The position numbers and the translations under genes were made by a program. A stretch of DNA of 25,115 nucleotides from CAYMRB01 sp964392615 (GTDB lineage: Bacteria; Planctomycetota; UBA8108): assembly GCA_964392615.1 (NCBI GenBank), contig CAYMRB010000098.1, forward strand, positions 1 to 25,115, in the 5' to 3' direction. This document shows, in pieces, positions 1 through 8,286 of this stretch; the stretch's first letter is position 1, and the number at the start of each line of letters is the position of its first letter. The notes below the pieces were generated by a model. That model did not search any database, was not told the origin of the DNA, and saw only the letters and a list, made by a program, of their open reading frames with translations.

Positions 1-1
1 C

Positions 2-646
2 AAGATCTACACGCTGAGCGCTGAGGTGGGCCAGCTGCCCGGAAGCGACTTCTACGAGCCGGATTATTTCGGCTACGCCATCCAGATCGCGGTCGGCGGA
101 GTCAATGTCGACGGTGCTCGATACCAGGGTCGAGTCGACGGAGGGACTGTCATCGCCGAGGACTGGGACAGCGAGGACGTCCCGGAGGACGAGTTCACGA
201 CCGCGACGCTCACCTACATGCCCGATCCGGCGCATGCGGACCTCGCGGGGCTGCCTCTGCAGATTCGACTCTGCGCGCTCGAGGACGAAGGCGACCACTC
301 GTTCACCGGTTGGGTCGCCTTCGACGACGTTCAGCTCACGGTCGAGGACGCCGAGCCCGTCGACGTCGGCTTTCGCCGTGGCGACGCCAACGCCGACGGG
401 AATGCGAATCTCAGCGACGCTGTGTTCGTGCTCGATTTCCTCTTCACCGGCGGACCCGTGCCCGGGTGCATGAAGGCGGCGGACTTCAACGATAGCGGCA
501 GCGCCGCGGTGGATCTGACAGACGCGGTGTACCTGCTGAACTACCTGTTCCTCGGCGGCGCCCTGCCGCCTGCTCCGCTCGATGAGTGCGGGGCCGATCC
601 GACCGAGGACGATCTGACCTGCGGCGCGTTCCCTCCGTGCGAGTAG
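2..646 (+). CDS. Secreted protein with C-terminal dockerin-like module (5' partial)
   Basis: The frame is open from the left edge, so the true start and signal peptide lie outside the window; the GTG at 26 is internal. The first ~120 visible residues alternate strand and loop (YTLSAEVG, GYAIQIAVGG, FDDVQLTV) and look like an extracellular beta-sandwich. No catalytic residue is recognisable. Residues encoded by 371-643 form a dockerin type I-like module: two Asp-rich EF-hand-like loops (DANADGNANLSD, and a second loop carrying about two extra residues compared with the other copies), each followed by a hydrophobic helix ending LF-GG. A tail reads CGADPTEDDLTC and ends in a further Cys. The same module occurs in the proteins at 14757-19217 and 19320-22004. 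The protein is probably exported and held at the cell surface or in an extracellular assembly through the module. The substrate or ligand is unknown. The stop is 16 bp before the next gene, so the two may be co-transcribed. Confidence 0.85.
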   Translation, partial: KIYTLSAEVGQLPGSDFYEPDYFGYAIQIAVGGVNVDGARYQGRVDGGTVIAEDWDSEDVPEDEFTTATLTYMPDPAHADLAGLPLQIRLCALEDEGDHSFTGWVAFDDVQLTVEDAEPVDVGFRRGDANADGNANLSDAVFVLDFLFTGGPVPGCMKAADFNDSGSAAVDLTDAVYLLNYLFLGGALPPAPLDECGADPTEDDLTCGAFPPCE

Positions 647-662
647 CTGTCTGCACCGCCCC

Positions 663-2144
663 ATGCGAACGTCCACGACGATCGGGATTCTCGGCGTCGC
701 GTTTCTGATCGCGGCCTGTGCCGTCGGGTGCATCGTCTACGTGCTGACGATGGCGTCGCGCCCGACGGCAGGGCCCGAGATTGACGTAGAGGTCGCGTTT
801 CCGGACACGGCCTCCGAAGAGGTCGAGTCGCTCGTCGTACGACCGATCGAAGAGGCGCTCCTCATCGAGGAGGACCTGCTCGAGCTCCGCGCGACGTCGC
901 GGCGCGGTCGAGGGTCGATCCGCTGCGCCTTCGCGGGCTCGCTCGAACGGGACGCAGCGCTTGCCGCGGTGGCGCGAGTCGTCGGGAGCGTCGTGTTGCC
1001 CGAGGGCGCCGAGGAGCCGAAGGTCGCGCTTGCAGCGCGGGCGTCCGATCGCGTCGGCCGCTGGATCGTCTGCGGCGACCTCGAGCCGAGCGAGCTGACC
1101 GTCATCGCCGAGGAGCTGCACAAGGCGTTGCTCGCGGTGCCCGATGTGGCGCACGCATCTCTCGAGGGCGCTTTTTCGTTCCGTACCGAGATCCGCCTGG
1201 ACGTCGAGCGCCTGACGGCATTCGGTGTCGGAATCGACGCTGCCATCCGCGCGATTCGCGAGAGCTTCACCACACCCCCTGCGGGAACGCTGCGCGGTGG
1301 CTCGACCGAGATCCTCATGCGCACCGTGGCTTCTTTCAGAGATCTGAACGCTATCGTCATCGCGCAGCGTGCCGATGGCGTCGCCATTCGAGTGGGCGAC
1401 GTCGCGCGCGTCGAAACGCGTGCGCTGCCGCCCGATCGCTCCGTCGCCGTGGCGGGCGACCCCGGCATCGCGCTCGTCGTCGCCAAGCGGCCCGACGCCG
1501 ATGCTGACGACGTTCGGCGCGCGCTCGAGACCCTCTGTCGGAGCTTCGAGCACCGGATGCCCCCGGGCGTGCGCCTCGTGCGGAGCGACCCGCCCGAGCG
1601 GATCGGTGAACGGGTGCTCTACGTGACCGGACCGAGTCGTTCGGCGTTGCCCGAGGTCGCGCAGCGGCTTGCCGAGCGGCTCGGTCGCGTCGACGGAGTG
1701 CGCGCGGTTCATTTGCCCGAGCGTGCGAACGACGAGCCGGAGTACGAGCTGGTTCCTGATCGGTCGCAACTCGCACGCGTCGGCCTGTCCCTGGAGAAGG
1801 TGCTCCGGCAGATCGAGCTGGCCACCGACGGGGTGCGCGTCGGGAGCGTCGCGTCGGGCCGTCAGTCCACTCCCGTCGTGGTCGCGATCGGAGAGCGACG
1901 CGAGGCGTTGGAAGACCTCGTTCTCGACGCGTCCGACACGGGAGAACGGCGGCGCGTGCCGCTGGCCTCGGTTGCGGAGATTCGGCTCGTGAGGGCCCCC
2001 GGCGTACTGCATCGGCACAACGGCGAGAGCGCGATACCGTTGCGCATCGAGGTGGCGCAGGCCCTCGCCGAACGCGCTCTGCGCGAAGTCGTCGAGGAGG
2101 TGTCCTTGCCGCCGGGCGTCGCGGTTCACGGCCGTCTCGACTGA
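663..2144 (+). CDS. RND-type porter-domain protein lacking the transmembrane bundle
   Basis: The product is 493 residues; a full RND permease (AcrB/CzcA type) has about 1030. Residues ~7-30 are one hydrophobic helix equivalent to TM1. Residues ~38-305 follow the PN1/PN2 pattern: an FPDTASEEVESLVVRPIEEAL helix region, PEGAEEPKV, a VPDVAHASLEGA turn, RLTAFGVGIDAAIRAI, and RVGDVARVE. After a short linker, residues ~318-493 follow the PC2 pattern: GPSRSALPEVAQRLAERL, VDGVRAV, RSQLARVGLSLEKVL, RVPLASVAEI, HRHNGESAIPLRIEV, LPPGVAVHG. The protein stops where TM8 would begin. TM2-TM12, including the proton-relay helices, and the first part of PC1 are absent. The frame is intact, with no frameshift seen. 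No good ribosome site precedes the ATG, so translation may be coupled to the gene 16 bp upstream. I infer a membrane-anchored periplasmic protein that cannot pump alone. A decayed RND gene is the alternative. Confidence 0.8.
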   Translation: MRTSTTIGILGVAFLIAACAVGCIVYVLTMASRPTAGPEIDVEVAFPDTASEEVESLVVRPIEEALLIEEDLLELRATSRRGRGSIRCAFAGSLERDAALAAVARVVGSVVLPEGAEEPKVALAARASDRVGRWIVCGDLEPSELTVIAEELHKALLAVPDVAHASLEGAFSFRTEIRLDVERLTAFGVGIDAAIRAIRESFTTPPAGTLRGGSTEILMRTVASFRDLNAIVIAQRADGVAIRVGDVARVETRALPPDRSVAVAGDPGIALVVAKRPDADADDVRRALETLCRSFEHRMPPGVRLVRSDPPERIGERVLYVTGPSRSALPEVAQRLAERLGRVDGVRAVHLPERANDEPEYELVPDRSQLARVGLSLEKVLRQIELATDGVRVGSVASGRQSTPVVVAIGERREALEDLVLDASDTGERRRVPLASVAEIRLVRAPGVLHRHNGESAIPLRIEVAQALAERALREVVEEVSLPPGVAVHGRLD

Positions 2145-2175
2145 CTCGTTCCCGTTCGGCGTCGCGCTGGTCGAC

Positions 2176-5070
2176 TCAGCGACTCTCGATGTCCGCGACG
2201 GCGCGAATCGCGGCGGCGAGTACGACCGGGTCACCGTGTTCGAGGTACTTCTTCACCGCGGGAAGAACCCGCCGGTCTCCGCGGCGGCCGAGCACGTCGA
2301 GAATGCCGGCGAGTCGTCTTCCGTCCGCGTCGGCGAGCTGGTCGACCCACTTGTCTGTCTGCTCGGCGCCCGGAAGCCCGGCGGCCAGCGCGACGACGGT
2401 CTCGTGGAGGATCGCGTTCGGGTGCGCGGTCGCGCCCAGCAGATCGTCAAAGGCACCCGCGCCGCGGATCGCGACGAGCTTGCGCAGTCCGGCGGCGCGA
2501 TAGAAGCCATCCTCCTGCCGCTGACGCGTCAACCGGCGGCAGAGCTCGACGCGTTGCCGATCGTCTCGCGCGGACGCGAGGTCCCGATCGAGCCGCTCGT
2601 CGACCAGGTCGTGCAGGCTGACCAGCGGCCGGGGATCGTTGTCCTCCTCGATGATCCGGATCGTCTGCTCGAGCCCGTCGCGGTGCTCGCCGCTCTTCCA
2701 GATCGATCGCATCTCCCGAAGACGCGACAGGAACGGCTTGGCGTTGCCGCGATAGGTCTGGAGAACTTTGAAGCGACCGGGGACCCGCGTCGACTGGCCC
2801 CACTCCTTGAGATCGAACGTAGCGAGGCAGAGCGGGAGGCCCTCCTCGATGTCGAGGCGCGCCAGCAGCTCCAGTCCGGCCTGACGTGGATCGTCGCTGA
2901 ACATGCGGTAGTTCGCCGACGACGTCGCGATCGCGTCGTAGATCTCCTGCGCCATCGCCGCGGCGTCTTCGCGGCTGAAGAACGTCCACGCATAGGCACC
3001 GCAGCCGCGCGTGCGACCCGAGGAGTCCTCGAGCAATTGCCGGATGGTCGGATAGAGCAGTCGCTCACGGTCCAGACCGGCGAGAGGGTTCTGCCCTTCC
3101 GGAGCCTGCGCCAGAATGCCGTCGAAGTAGAGCGGCGCGTACTTGCCGGCGGCGTAGCCGAGGGCATAGGCCAACGCCTGTTGCCGGGGGCGCATCGGCT
3201 CCGTCTCCTTGGACGCGAGGATCGCCCGCAGCACATCGGGCACGGCTTGTTGGGCCGGCTTGCCGATGCGAGCCAACGCGTAGCCCGCCGATATCGTGAC
3301 GATGGACTCCTCATCCGCGAGCGCCTCGGACAGATGCGGCACCGCGTCGGCAGCTCGATCGCCCAGATACCCCAAGGCTGCGCAAGCGCCGGCGCGCGCC
3401 TCGGCGCGATCGCTCTCGAGTAACCGAAGCAGCCGGGGCACGAAGTCGCCGCGCTTCGTGGCCAGCTTCTTGGCGGCCCACTCGCGCGCGATCGGCGACC
3501 AGCTGTCGAGTGCGCCGAAGAACGCGTCGACGCTCAGCTTGTCCGGGTCGGCTGATCGCCACTTGCCAGCGGCAAGAGTCTCGAATGGGTCCTTCGCGCC
3601 GATCCACTCGCTCACCTCTTGCCCCTTGCCGGTGAGGTAGATCGCCTTGCGAGGCAGGGTCGCGATCAACACCTGGGCCGCGGTCGGATCGAGCAATCCG
3701 CTGCCGTAGTGTCCGCCCAGCTTCTGATACGCGAAGCTGCCGTCGGCCTGTCGCGTGAGCGCGTGATACCAGCGTAGCTTCTTCAGAAACTCCGCGACGA
3801 GCATCGGCCCGCCACAGCTCGCCCCCAGCGGGTCCCAGTAGTAGCTGTACGAGTTGCCGCTGTGTCCGTACTCGCAGGTGTTGTAGAGCGACGCGGTCAG
3901 CCTGGCGAAGAATCGCTGGCCTTCGCGGTGCCCGAGGACTCGGAAGGCGATCGCGGCGATGCCGTTCTTGCCGTTTCCCGACATGCCGTTGCGGCCATTG
4001 GCGTGGATCTCGAGGCTCGGCCGGTGGTACCCGTATCCGATCGATCCCTTGCCGATGAACTGCTCGAAGAACCGGGTCGCCCGCGAGATGGCCGTATCGA
4101 TCTCGGGATGCTCGACGCCGCACTTCTTCGCCAGGATCAGCGAGAGGAGGCAGGGCAGGCCGGCCTGGTTGAGCGCGCCGTAGCCGCCCAATCGTCCGTG
4201 CAGCTTGCCGTCGTTCTTGCTCGTCCACGCGAAGCCGTGACCCCACGTGCCGCCGGCGCTCTGGCCCATCGCGGTCTTGACGGAGTATTCCCGGATCGCG
4301 GGTAGCACGTACTCGTCGCCGGTCGCCAGGAAGTACTCGGTGAGCAGCAGACCGCGATAGCCCACCCACCAGCATTGCAGCCCGCCGGACTCCACGCTCA
4401 CCTTGAAGTCGGGCCTCGCCCACTTCGCGGCGTGGAGGTATTCGCGGACGATCTCCTGATGTTCCTTCTCGCCGGTAGCCAAGAGCGCGAGCGCCACGTC
4501 GCTGAGTCGTCCCATCTCCTTGCGTTCGACGAGCACCTCGAGCGCCTTCTCGAGAACGCGTTCCGTCTTCGGGCAGTCCCAGGGCGCCGTGATGCTGTAC
4601 TCGCCCATCACCTCGAGCTGCAACGCGACGGTCGTCTCGGTGCCCTGGCGTGGCGTGACATTCGGAGTCGGACGCCAGCGGATGAGTCTCAAGACGCCAT
4701 GTTTCGCCTCAGCCGCGTCGATCGCCCTGCCGAGCGATTTGCGCGCGTCGCCCGAGAAGTACTCCTTGCTGCCGATGCCGAGGATCACGTCTCCGGCCTC
4801 CAGCACGCCGTCGGCCGGCGTTCCCGGCTCGACCTTCGTGATGAGGATCTGCCGGGCGTCGGTGGTCATGAAGTCGCGGCCCGTGTAGATCCACCCCTTG
4901 GCCCCGGTCGGGCCGAGGTGATACTCGCCCTTGCGCTCGAAGTCGATCGTCCGGGTCAGATCGGGAACGGAGTCGGCGGCGTCCTTCTCGTCGGCCACCA
5001 CCGCCGCGCCGCACGGCACGAGGCACAGCCCGATCAGCAGGACGGAGAGGCGGCAATGTCGACGGTTCAT
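2176..5070 (-). CDS. Secreted PDZ / DUF6288-like / HEAT-repeat protein
   Basis: The product is 964 residues and starts with a signal peptide (basic start, hydrophobic LLIGLCLVP, probable cut near AVVA-DE). Residues ~70-133 are a PDZ-like domain (ITKVEPGTPADGVLEAGDVI, then LRLIRW). Residues ~145-530 are helix-rich with many Gly/Trp/Tyr motifs (GGTWGHGFAWTS, GYGYHRPSLEIHANG, GNSYSYYWDPLGAS) and recall the alpha/alpha-toroid-like DUF6288 proteins of Planctomycetota; I name that family from memory. The remainder is HEAT-like (ARAGACAALGYLGDRA, VLAAAIRAVADIES). The second of two adjacent Met codons is chosen because GAGG lies 5 nt before it but only 2 nt before the first (5073). The open frame runs further upstream to 6252, but there it is antisense-quality sequence inside the previous gene. 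The gene lies 38 bp after the hydrolase fusion and is likely in its operon. A protein-binding role is likely; no catalytic residues are identified. Confidence 0.85.
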   Translation of the reverse strand: MNRRHCRLSVLLIGLCLVPCGAAVVADEKDAADSVPDLTRTIDFERKGEYHLGPTGAKGWIYTGRDFMTTDARQILITKVEPGTPADGVLEAGDVILGIGSKEYFSGDARKSLGRAIDAAEAKHGVLRLIRWRPTPNVTPRQGTETTVALQLEVMGEYSITAPWDCPKTERVLEKALEVLVERKEMGRLSDVALALLATGEKEHQEIVREYLHAAKWARPDFKVSVESGGLQCWWVGYRGLLLTEYFLATGDEYVLPAIREYSVKTAMGQSAGGTWGHGFAWTSKNDGKLHGRLGGYGALNQAGLPCLLSLILAKKCGVEHPEIDTAISRATRFFEQFIGKGSIGYGYHRPSLEIHANGRNGMSGNGKNGIAAIAFRVLGHREGQRFFARLTASLYNTCEYGHSGNSYSYYWDPLGASCGGPMLVAEFLKKLRWYHALTRQADGSFAYQKLGGHYGSGLLDPTAAQVLIATLPRKAIYLTGKGQEVSEWIGAKDPFETLAAGKWRSADPDKLSVDAFFGALDSWSPIAREWAAKKLATKRGDFVPRLLRLLESDRAEARAGACAALGYLGDRAADAVPHLSEALADEESIVTISAGYALARIGKPAQQAVPDVLRAILASKETEPMRPRQQALAYALGYAAGKYAPLYFDGILAQAPEGQNPLAGLDRERLLYPTIRQLLEDSSGRTRGCGAYAWTFFSREDAAAMAQEIYDAIATSSANYRMFSDDPRQAGLELLARLDIEEGLPLCLATFDLKEWGQSTRVPGRFKVLQTYRGNAKPFLSRLREMRSIWKSGEHRDGLEQTIRIIEEDNDPRPLVSLHDLVDERLDRDLASARDDRQRVELCRRLTRQRQEDGFYRAAGLRKLVAIRGAGAFDDLLGATAHPNAILHETVVALAAGLPGAEQTDKWVDQLADADGRRLAGILDVLGRRGDRRVLPAVKKYLEHGDPVVLAAAIRAVADIESR

Positions 5071-5108
5071 CATGACCTCGTTCTCTGTGTCAGCGAGTTC
5101 GTCTCTCG

Positions 5109-7067
5109 TCAGCGGGCGTCCACCGCTTGCGGCATCGCGTCCAGGCCGTGGTACGCGTGCTCGATGCGGTCCGGTCGTACCTTGACGATGCGGAAGCCGG
5201 ACGGATCCTTGCCGAGCGGCTTGCCGACCGGGCCCGTCGTGATCATCTGCAGGTCGCCGTGCTGCGCGAGATTGTTGCGGTGGTAGTGGCCGGAGAAGAT
5301 CGCCGTGACGCCGTGCTCCGCGAACAGATCGATCAGCAGCTTGCGGCGCTCCTGCGGAATCGTCCAGTACGCGTCCGCCTCGTCGACCGACTTCAGGAAG
5401 AACGGGTGGTGTCCGAAGACGAGCGAGTGGTGGTCGCCCTCGCGCTTCGACTCGGCGAGCTTCTCGCGCAGGAATGCGAGGTGCCCGTCCCACTCCGCGG
5501 GGACTTTCTCGGGGTGCTGGCACACGCACGTGTTGATCACGATGAAGTGGCTGCGCCGGTAGTGGAACGAGTAGCGATCCGGACCGAAGATCTTGCGGTA
5601 CGCCGCGAGGCTTTGCGCAGTCGGCACGTTCTCGACATCGTGGTTGCCCGCGACCCAGAACATCGGGATCTGCGGCTTCAGCTTCTTCGTGATCCGGAGG
5701 AGCTCCGCGATCTGCGCCGGATCGCCCGGCTTGTTCACCAGATCGCCGCAGTTGATCACGAAGCGTGGGCCGAGGCGGTTCGCCGCCGCGATCGCTTTCT
5801 CGTAGAGCACGGTCTCGCGATCGAAGGTGCGGTCCTTGTCGAAGAATCCGAACTGCGGATCGGCCATCTGCGCGAACCAGAACGGCTCCGCGGCCTTGCG
5901 CTCGATTGGCCCGGCACCTTCGACCGGAAGCCAGCGCGTGAACCAGCGCAGCATCTCGTCCTTCATCTCCGCGAGATACTCGTGACCCGTGTCGCGATAG
6001 AGCACGCTGCGAAACTTCTCGCCGGCTCCGTGCAGCCGGTAGACGCCGTCGAGCTTCTTCTCGAGCGCGATGATGCCGTCGGTCGGCGCGCCTCCGTCCT
6101 GATCGCCCGACAGCATCAGCATCGGTCGCGGCGCGACGAGCGAGAAGATCGCCTCGGTGTCGAAGTGCTCGAGCAGACCGGGAACGAAGTAGTAGATGCC
6201 GTGGCGGCGCAGGTTGCCGTGCGCGATGAGGTCGGTGTAGCGAGTGAAGCACGCGACGCCGACGATCGCCTTGACGCGATCATCGATCGCGGCGAGCCAC
6301 CAGCTGCGCGTGCAGCCCATGCTCATGCCGGTGGCGCCGATACGGTCGCGGTCGACCTCGGAACGCGTCTCGAGGTAGTCGAGCAGGATCTGCTCGTCGC
6401 GCAGCATCATGCCCCACAGCGTGCGGCCGAGCCACAGGTTGAGCTTGAACAGGCTGGCTTCCTGGCCGTGCTTGTTGCGGTCGAGCCGGCCGGCCGGTCC
6501 GCGACCGATGCGTTCGCCGTTGAAGTAGCCGTCGATCGCGGCGACCACGTACCCGCGTCGTGCGAGCGACGGTCCTACGCACTGCGGGTGGTCGAGGTCG
6601 GTCGTGACGCTCTCCTTCGTGCTGCCGTGTCCATGCAACGCGACGATCGCCGGCGCCGCGTGCTTCGTATCGTGCGGCAGCAGCAGGACGCCGCGCACCG
6701 TGCTATCGACGCCGTTGAAGAACTCGATGCGCTCGATCGAGTAGCCGTCGCGTTCTTCGCGCGCACCGATGACTTTCACCGCACTCGGTGCCGGACGCGT
6801 CGGCATCTTGCCGAGAAGGCGCACGAGAGTGTTCTTCACCGCCGCGCGCCCGGATTCGTTCCACGCGGCGAGATCGGTCGGCGGCTGCCACGTTGGAAGC
6901 GGCAGCGAGCGGAAGGAGTCCGGCACCTCGTCCCACGCCACGCCTTGCGCCTCGCCGCCGCGCGGTGCGTCCGGCAGCACGCGGATTTGCGCGAAGATCG
7001 CGCTGTGCCACAGCACGCAAGTGGCGACCAAGACGAGCGCGCGTACCGGCCTTCCGGTGTTCGACAT
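5109..7067 (-). CDS. Secreted alpha/beta hydrolase fused to CPPED1-like metallophosphoesterase
   Basis: The product is 652 residues. The start at 7067 is preceded by AGAGGAAA at good spacing; an in-frame ATG at 7124 would place a basic stretch before the signal peptide. Residues ~5-27 are a signal peptide ending AIFAQ. Residues ~75-385 are an alpha/beta hydrolase of the acetyl-xylan-esterase/dienelactone type: VALHGHGS, nucleophile elbow GMSMG (Ser ~249), SGDQD and TGHEY (His ~362). Residues ~395-650 are a calcineurin-like phosphoesterase with metal motifs ADPQFG (Asp ~403), CGDL (Asp ~442), GNHD (474-477), GHHPF (His ~553) and SGHYHRN (593-596). The spacing and the RKLLIDLFAEHGV, LGKDPSGFR and HAYHGLD segments resemble animal CPPED1. 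Both active sites look complete. I infer a periplasmic two-activity enzyme that removes acyl and phosphate groups. Substrates are unknown. Confidence 0.88.
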   Translation of the reverse strand: MSNTGRPVRALVLVATCVLWHSAIFAQIRVLPDAPRGGEAQGVAWDEVPDSFRSLPLPTWQPPTDLAAWNESGRAAVKNTLVRLLGKMPTRPAPSAVKVIGAREERDGYSIERIEFFNGVDSTVRGVLLLPHDTKHAAPAIVALHGHGSTKESVTTDLDHPQCVGPSLARRGYVVAAIDGYFNGERIGRGPAGRLDRNKHGQEASLFKLNLWLGRTLWGMMLRDEQILLDYLETRSEVDRDRIGATGMSMGCTRSWWLAAIDDRVKAIVGVACFTRYTDLIAHGNLRRHGIYYFVPGLLEHFDTEAIFSLVAPRPMLMLSGDQDGGAPTDGIIALEKKLDGVYRLHGAGEKFRSVLYRDTGHEYLAEMKDEMLRWFTRWLPVEGAGPIERKAAEPFWFAQMADPQFGFFDKDRTFDRETVLYEKAIAAANRLGPRFVINCGDLVNKPGDPAQIAELLRITKKLKPQIPMFWVAGNHDVENVPTAQSLAAYRKIFGPDRYSFHYRRSHFIVINTCVCQHPEKVPAEWDGHLAFLREKLAESKREGDHHSLVFGHHPFFLKSVDEADAYWTIPQERRKLLIDLFAEHGVTAIFSGHYHRNNLAQHGDLQMITTGPVGKPLGKDPSGFRIVKVRPDRIEHAYHGLDAMPQAVDAR

Positions 7068-7125
7068 GTTTGTTTCCTCTCGTTTGCTTCTAGTCGAGCG
7101 CCCGCGGGCGCGGCGCCGACTCACA

Positions 7126-8244
7126 CTACCGGTCGTCCACCCGCCGCGTGAAATGCCGCGTCAAGGCGCGGTCCAGCTCGCCACCGAACGCGGCCTCGAT
7201 CTCCTCGAGGCTTCGCAGCCCGAAGATCCAGGCGATCGCGATCGGATCGGCGCGGTAGTCCGTGTGTCCTTCGTAGAAACCGTAGCGCATCACGTAGTAA
7301 GGCACCATCTCCCCGGAGTGAATCCGCGACAGGCTCTCGACGAGCGCCTCCATCTGCTCCGCGTCGAGGTGCCCGTACTTCGTCCGGAGGAATGACCGCT
7401 CGCGCGCGTCGAGAGCTCGACTCACCTCGAACTGATGCTGACCGCTGATCTCGTCGTCAAACAGCGACTTCTGCCACCCCTTGCTGCCGATCCAGCTCAA
7501 CGAGAGCCTCTTGTCGTGATACACGATCGAGCCGATCGTTCCGCGACGCCCGTGCTTCCTTTCCTCGAGAGCGACATTCCATATGTGGAACAATGGCCGT
7601 GCCAGGTGGACGTGTGTCAGTCCGAGCCGAGCCACGAGTCGGTTGTCTCCCTTGAGCACCGAGAGGAGGTCCTCGTCCGCCGCCAGGAACCCCGTCCACG
7701 ACAACTGCTGTGGGCGACCGAGCTCAGTGAGCTTGACCACGGATCGCCCGACGATGGTCCGAGTGCGATCGAGCTCGTCCTCCTCGTGCAAGCCGGTGCG
7801 CAGAAGCGCGGGGAAGTCCTCGCCGTCGACTCCGAGCTGCCTCCCCTTTCCGAGGAGCCGCCTCGCGTGATCGAGCGTGGAGCCGTTCTCGACGGTAACG
7901 GGCACGAGCGTGTACTTCCCGTCGTGCGTCATCGCGGTGACGAGCTCCGTGCCGTCATCCGTTCGGCACGGCGAGGGAAACGCCGGCTTCCCGCCGAACG
8001 TCGCCGGATAGAGCCGCGGCAGCTCGACCCCGGGATCGACTCGTCGCGGAATCCCGAGCTCAAGACCGCTGTCCTGTCGATACAGGTCGCCCGAGCCGTG
8101 TCCGGCGGACAGGCTCGCGACATCGGTTTCCTGGTCGCGCCGCTCGCGGCAGGAAGCGGCCGCCGCCACCAACAAGAGCGTGACAACGATCGCTGGGATT
8201 CTCGGCAATACGGCCATCGGACAGCTACCGACTCGAAACGACAT
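7126..8244 (-). CDS. Putative lipoprotein, unknown function
   Basis: The product is 372 residues. A hydrophobic N-terminal segment (IVVTLLLVAAAAS) is followed directly by Cys, which looks like a lipoprotein signal, although the -3 position is Ala rather than Leu. An internal ATG at 8217 gives a more usual signal-peptide length, and neither start has a clear ribosome site. The rest is a soluble domain with no motif I recognise: a strand-rich first half (VTAMTHDGKYTLVPVTVENG) and a helical C-terminus (LDAEQMEALVESLSRIHSGEM, then YGFYEGHTDYRADPIAIAWI). There are no visible catalytic triads or repeats. It lies 42 bp downstream of hemW and 58 bp upstream of the hydrolase fusion, on the same strand. 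It could be the first gene of the hydrolase operon or read through from hemW. I cannot assign a function. Confidence 0.75.
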   Translation of the reverse strand: MSFRVGSCPMAVLPRIPAIVVTLLLVAAAASCRERRDQETDVASLSAGHGSGDLYRQDSGLELGIPRRVDPGVELPRLYPATFGGKPAFPSPCRTDDGTELVTAMTHDGKYTLVPVTVENGSTLDHARRLLGKGRQLGVDGEDFPALLRTGLHEEDELDRTRTIVGRSVVKLTELGRPQQLSWTGFLAADEDLLSVLKGDNRLVARLGLTHVHLARPLFHIWNVALEERKHGRRGTIGSIVYHDKRLSLSWIGSKGWQKSLFDDEISGQHQFEVSRALDARERSFLRTKYGHLDAEQMEALVESLSRIHSGEMVPYYVMRYGFYEGHTDYRADPIAIAWIFGLRSLEEIEAAFGGELDRALTRHFTRRVDDR

Positions 8245-8286
8245 TCCGCGGAGTCGACACGTCGGTCAGTCTAACACTGCGTGAGC

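Noticed and set aside
486..2234. 582-codon minus-strand frame over the RND-like gene
   Set aside because: The plus frame follows RND porter patterns throughout; the minus product is low-information Arg/Asp-rich sequence.
5071..6252. N-terminal extension of the PDZ/HEAT gene up to 6252
   Set aside because: The extension lies inside the upstream hydrolase gene in another frame. The signal peptide and ribosome site place the start at 5070 or 5073.
5127..7151. 674-codon plus-strand frame over the hydrolase fusion
   Set aside because: It is antisense to a gene with two complete catalytic domains.
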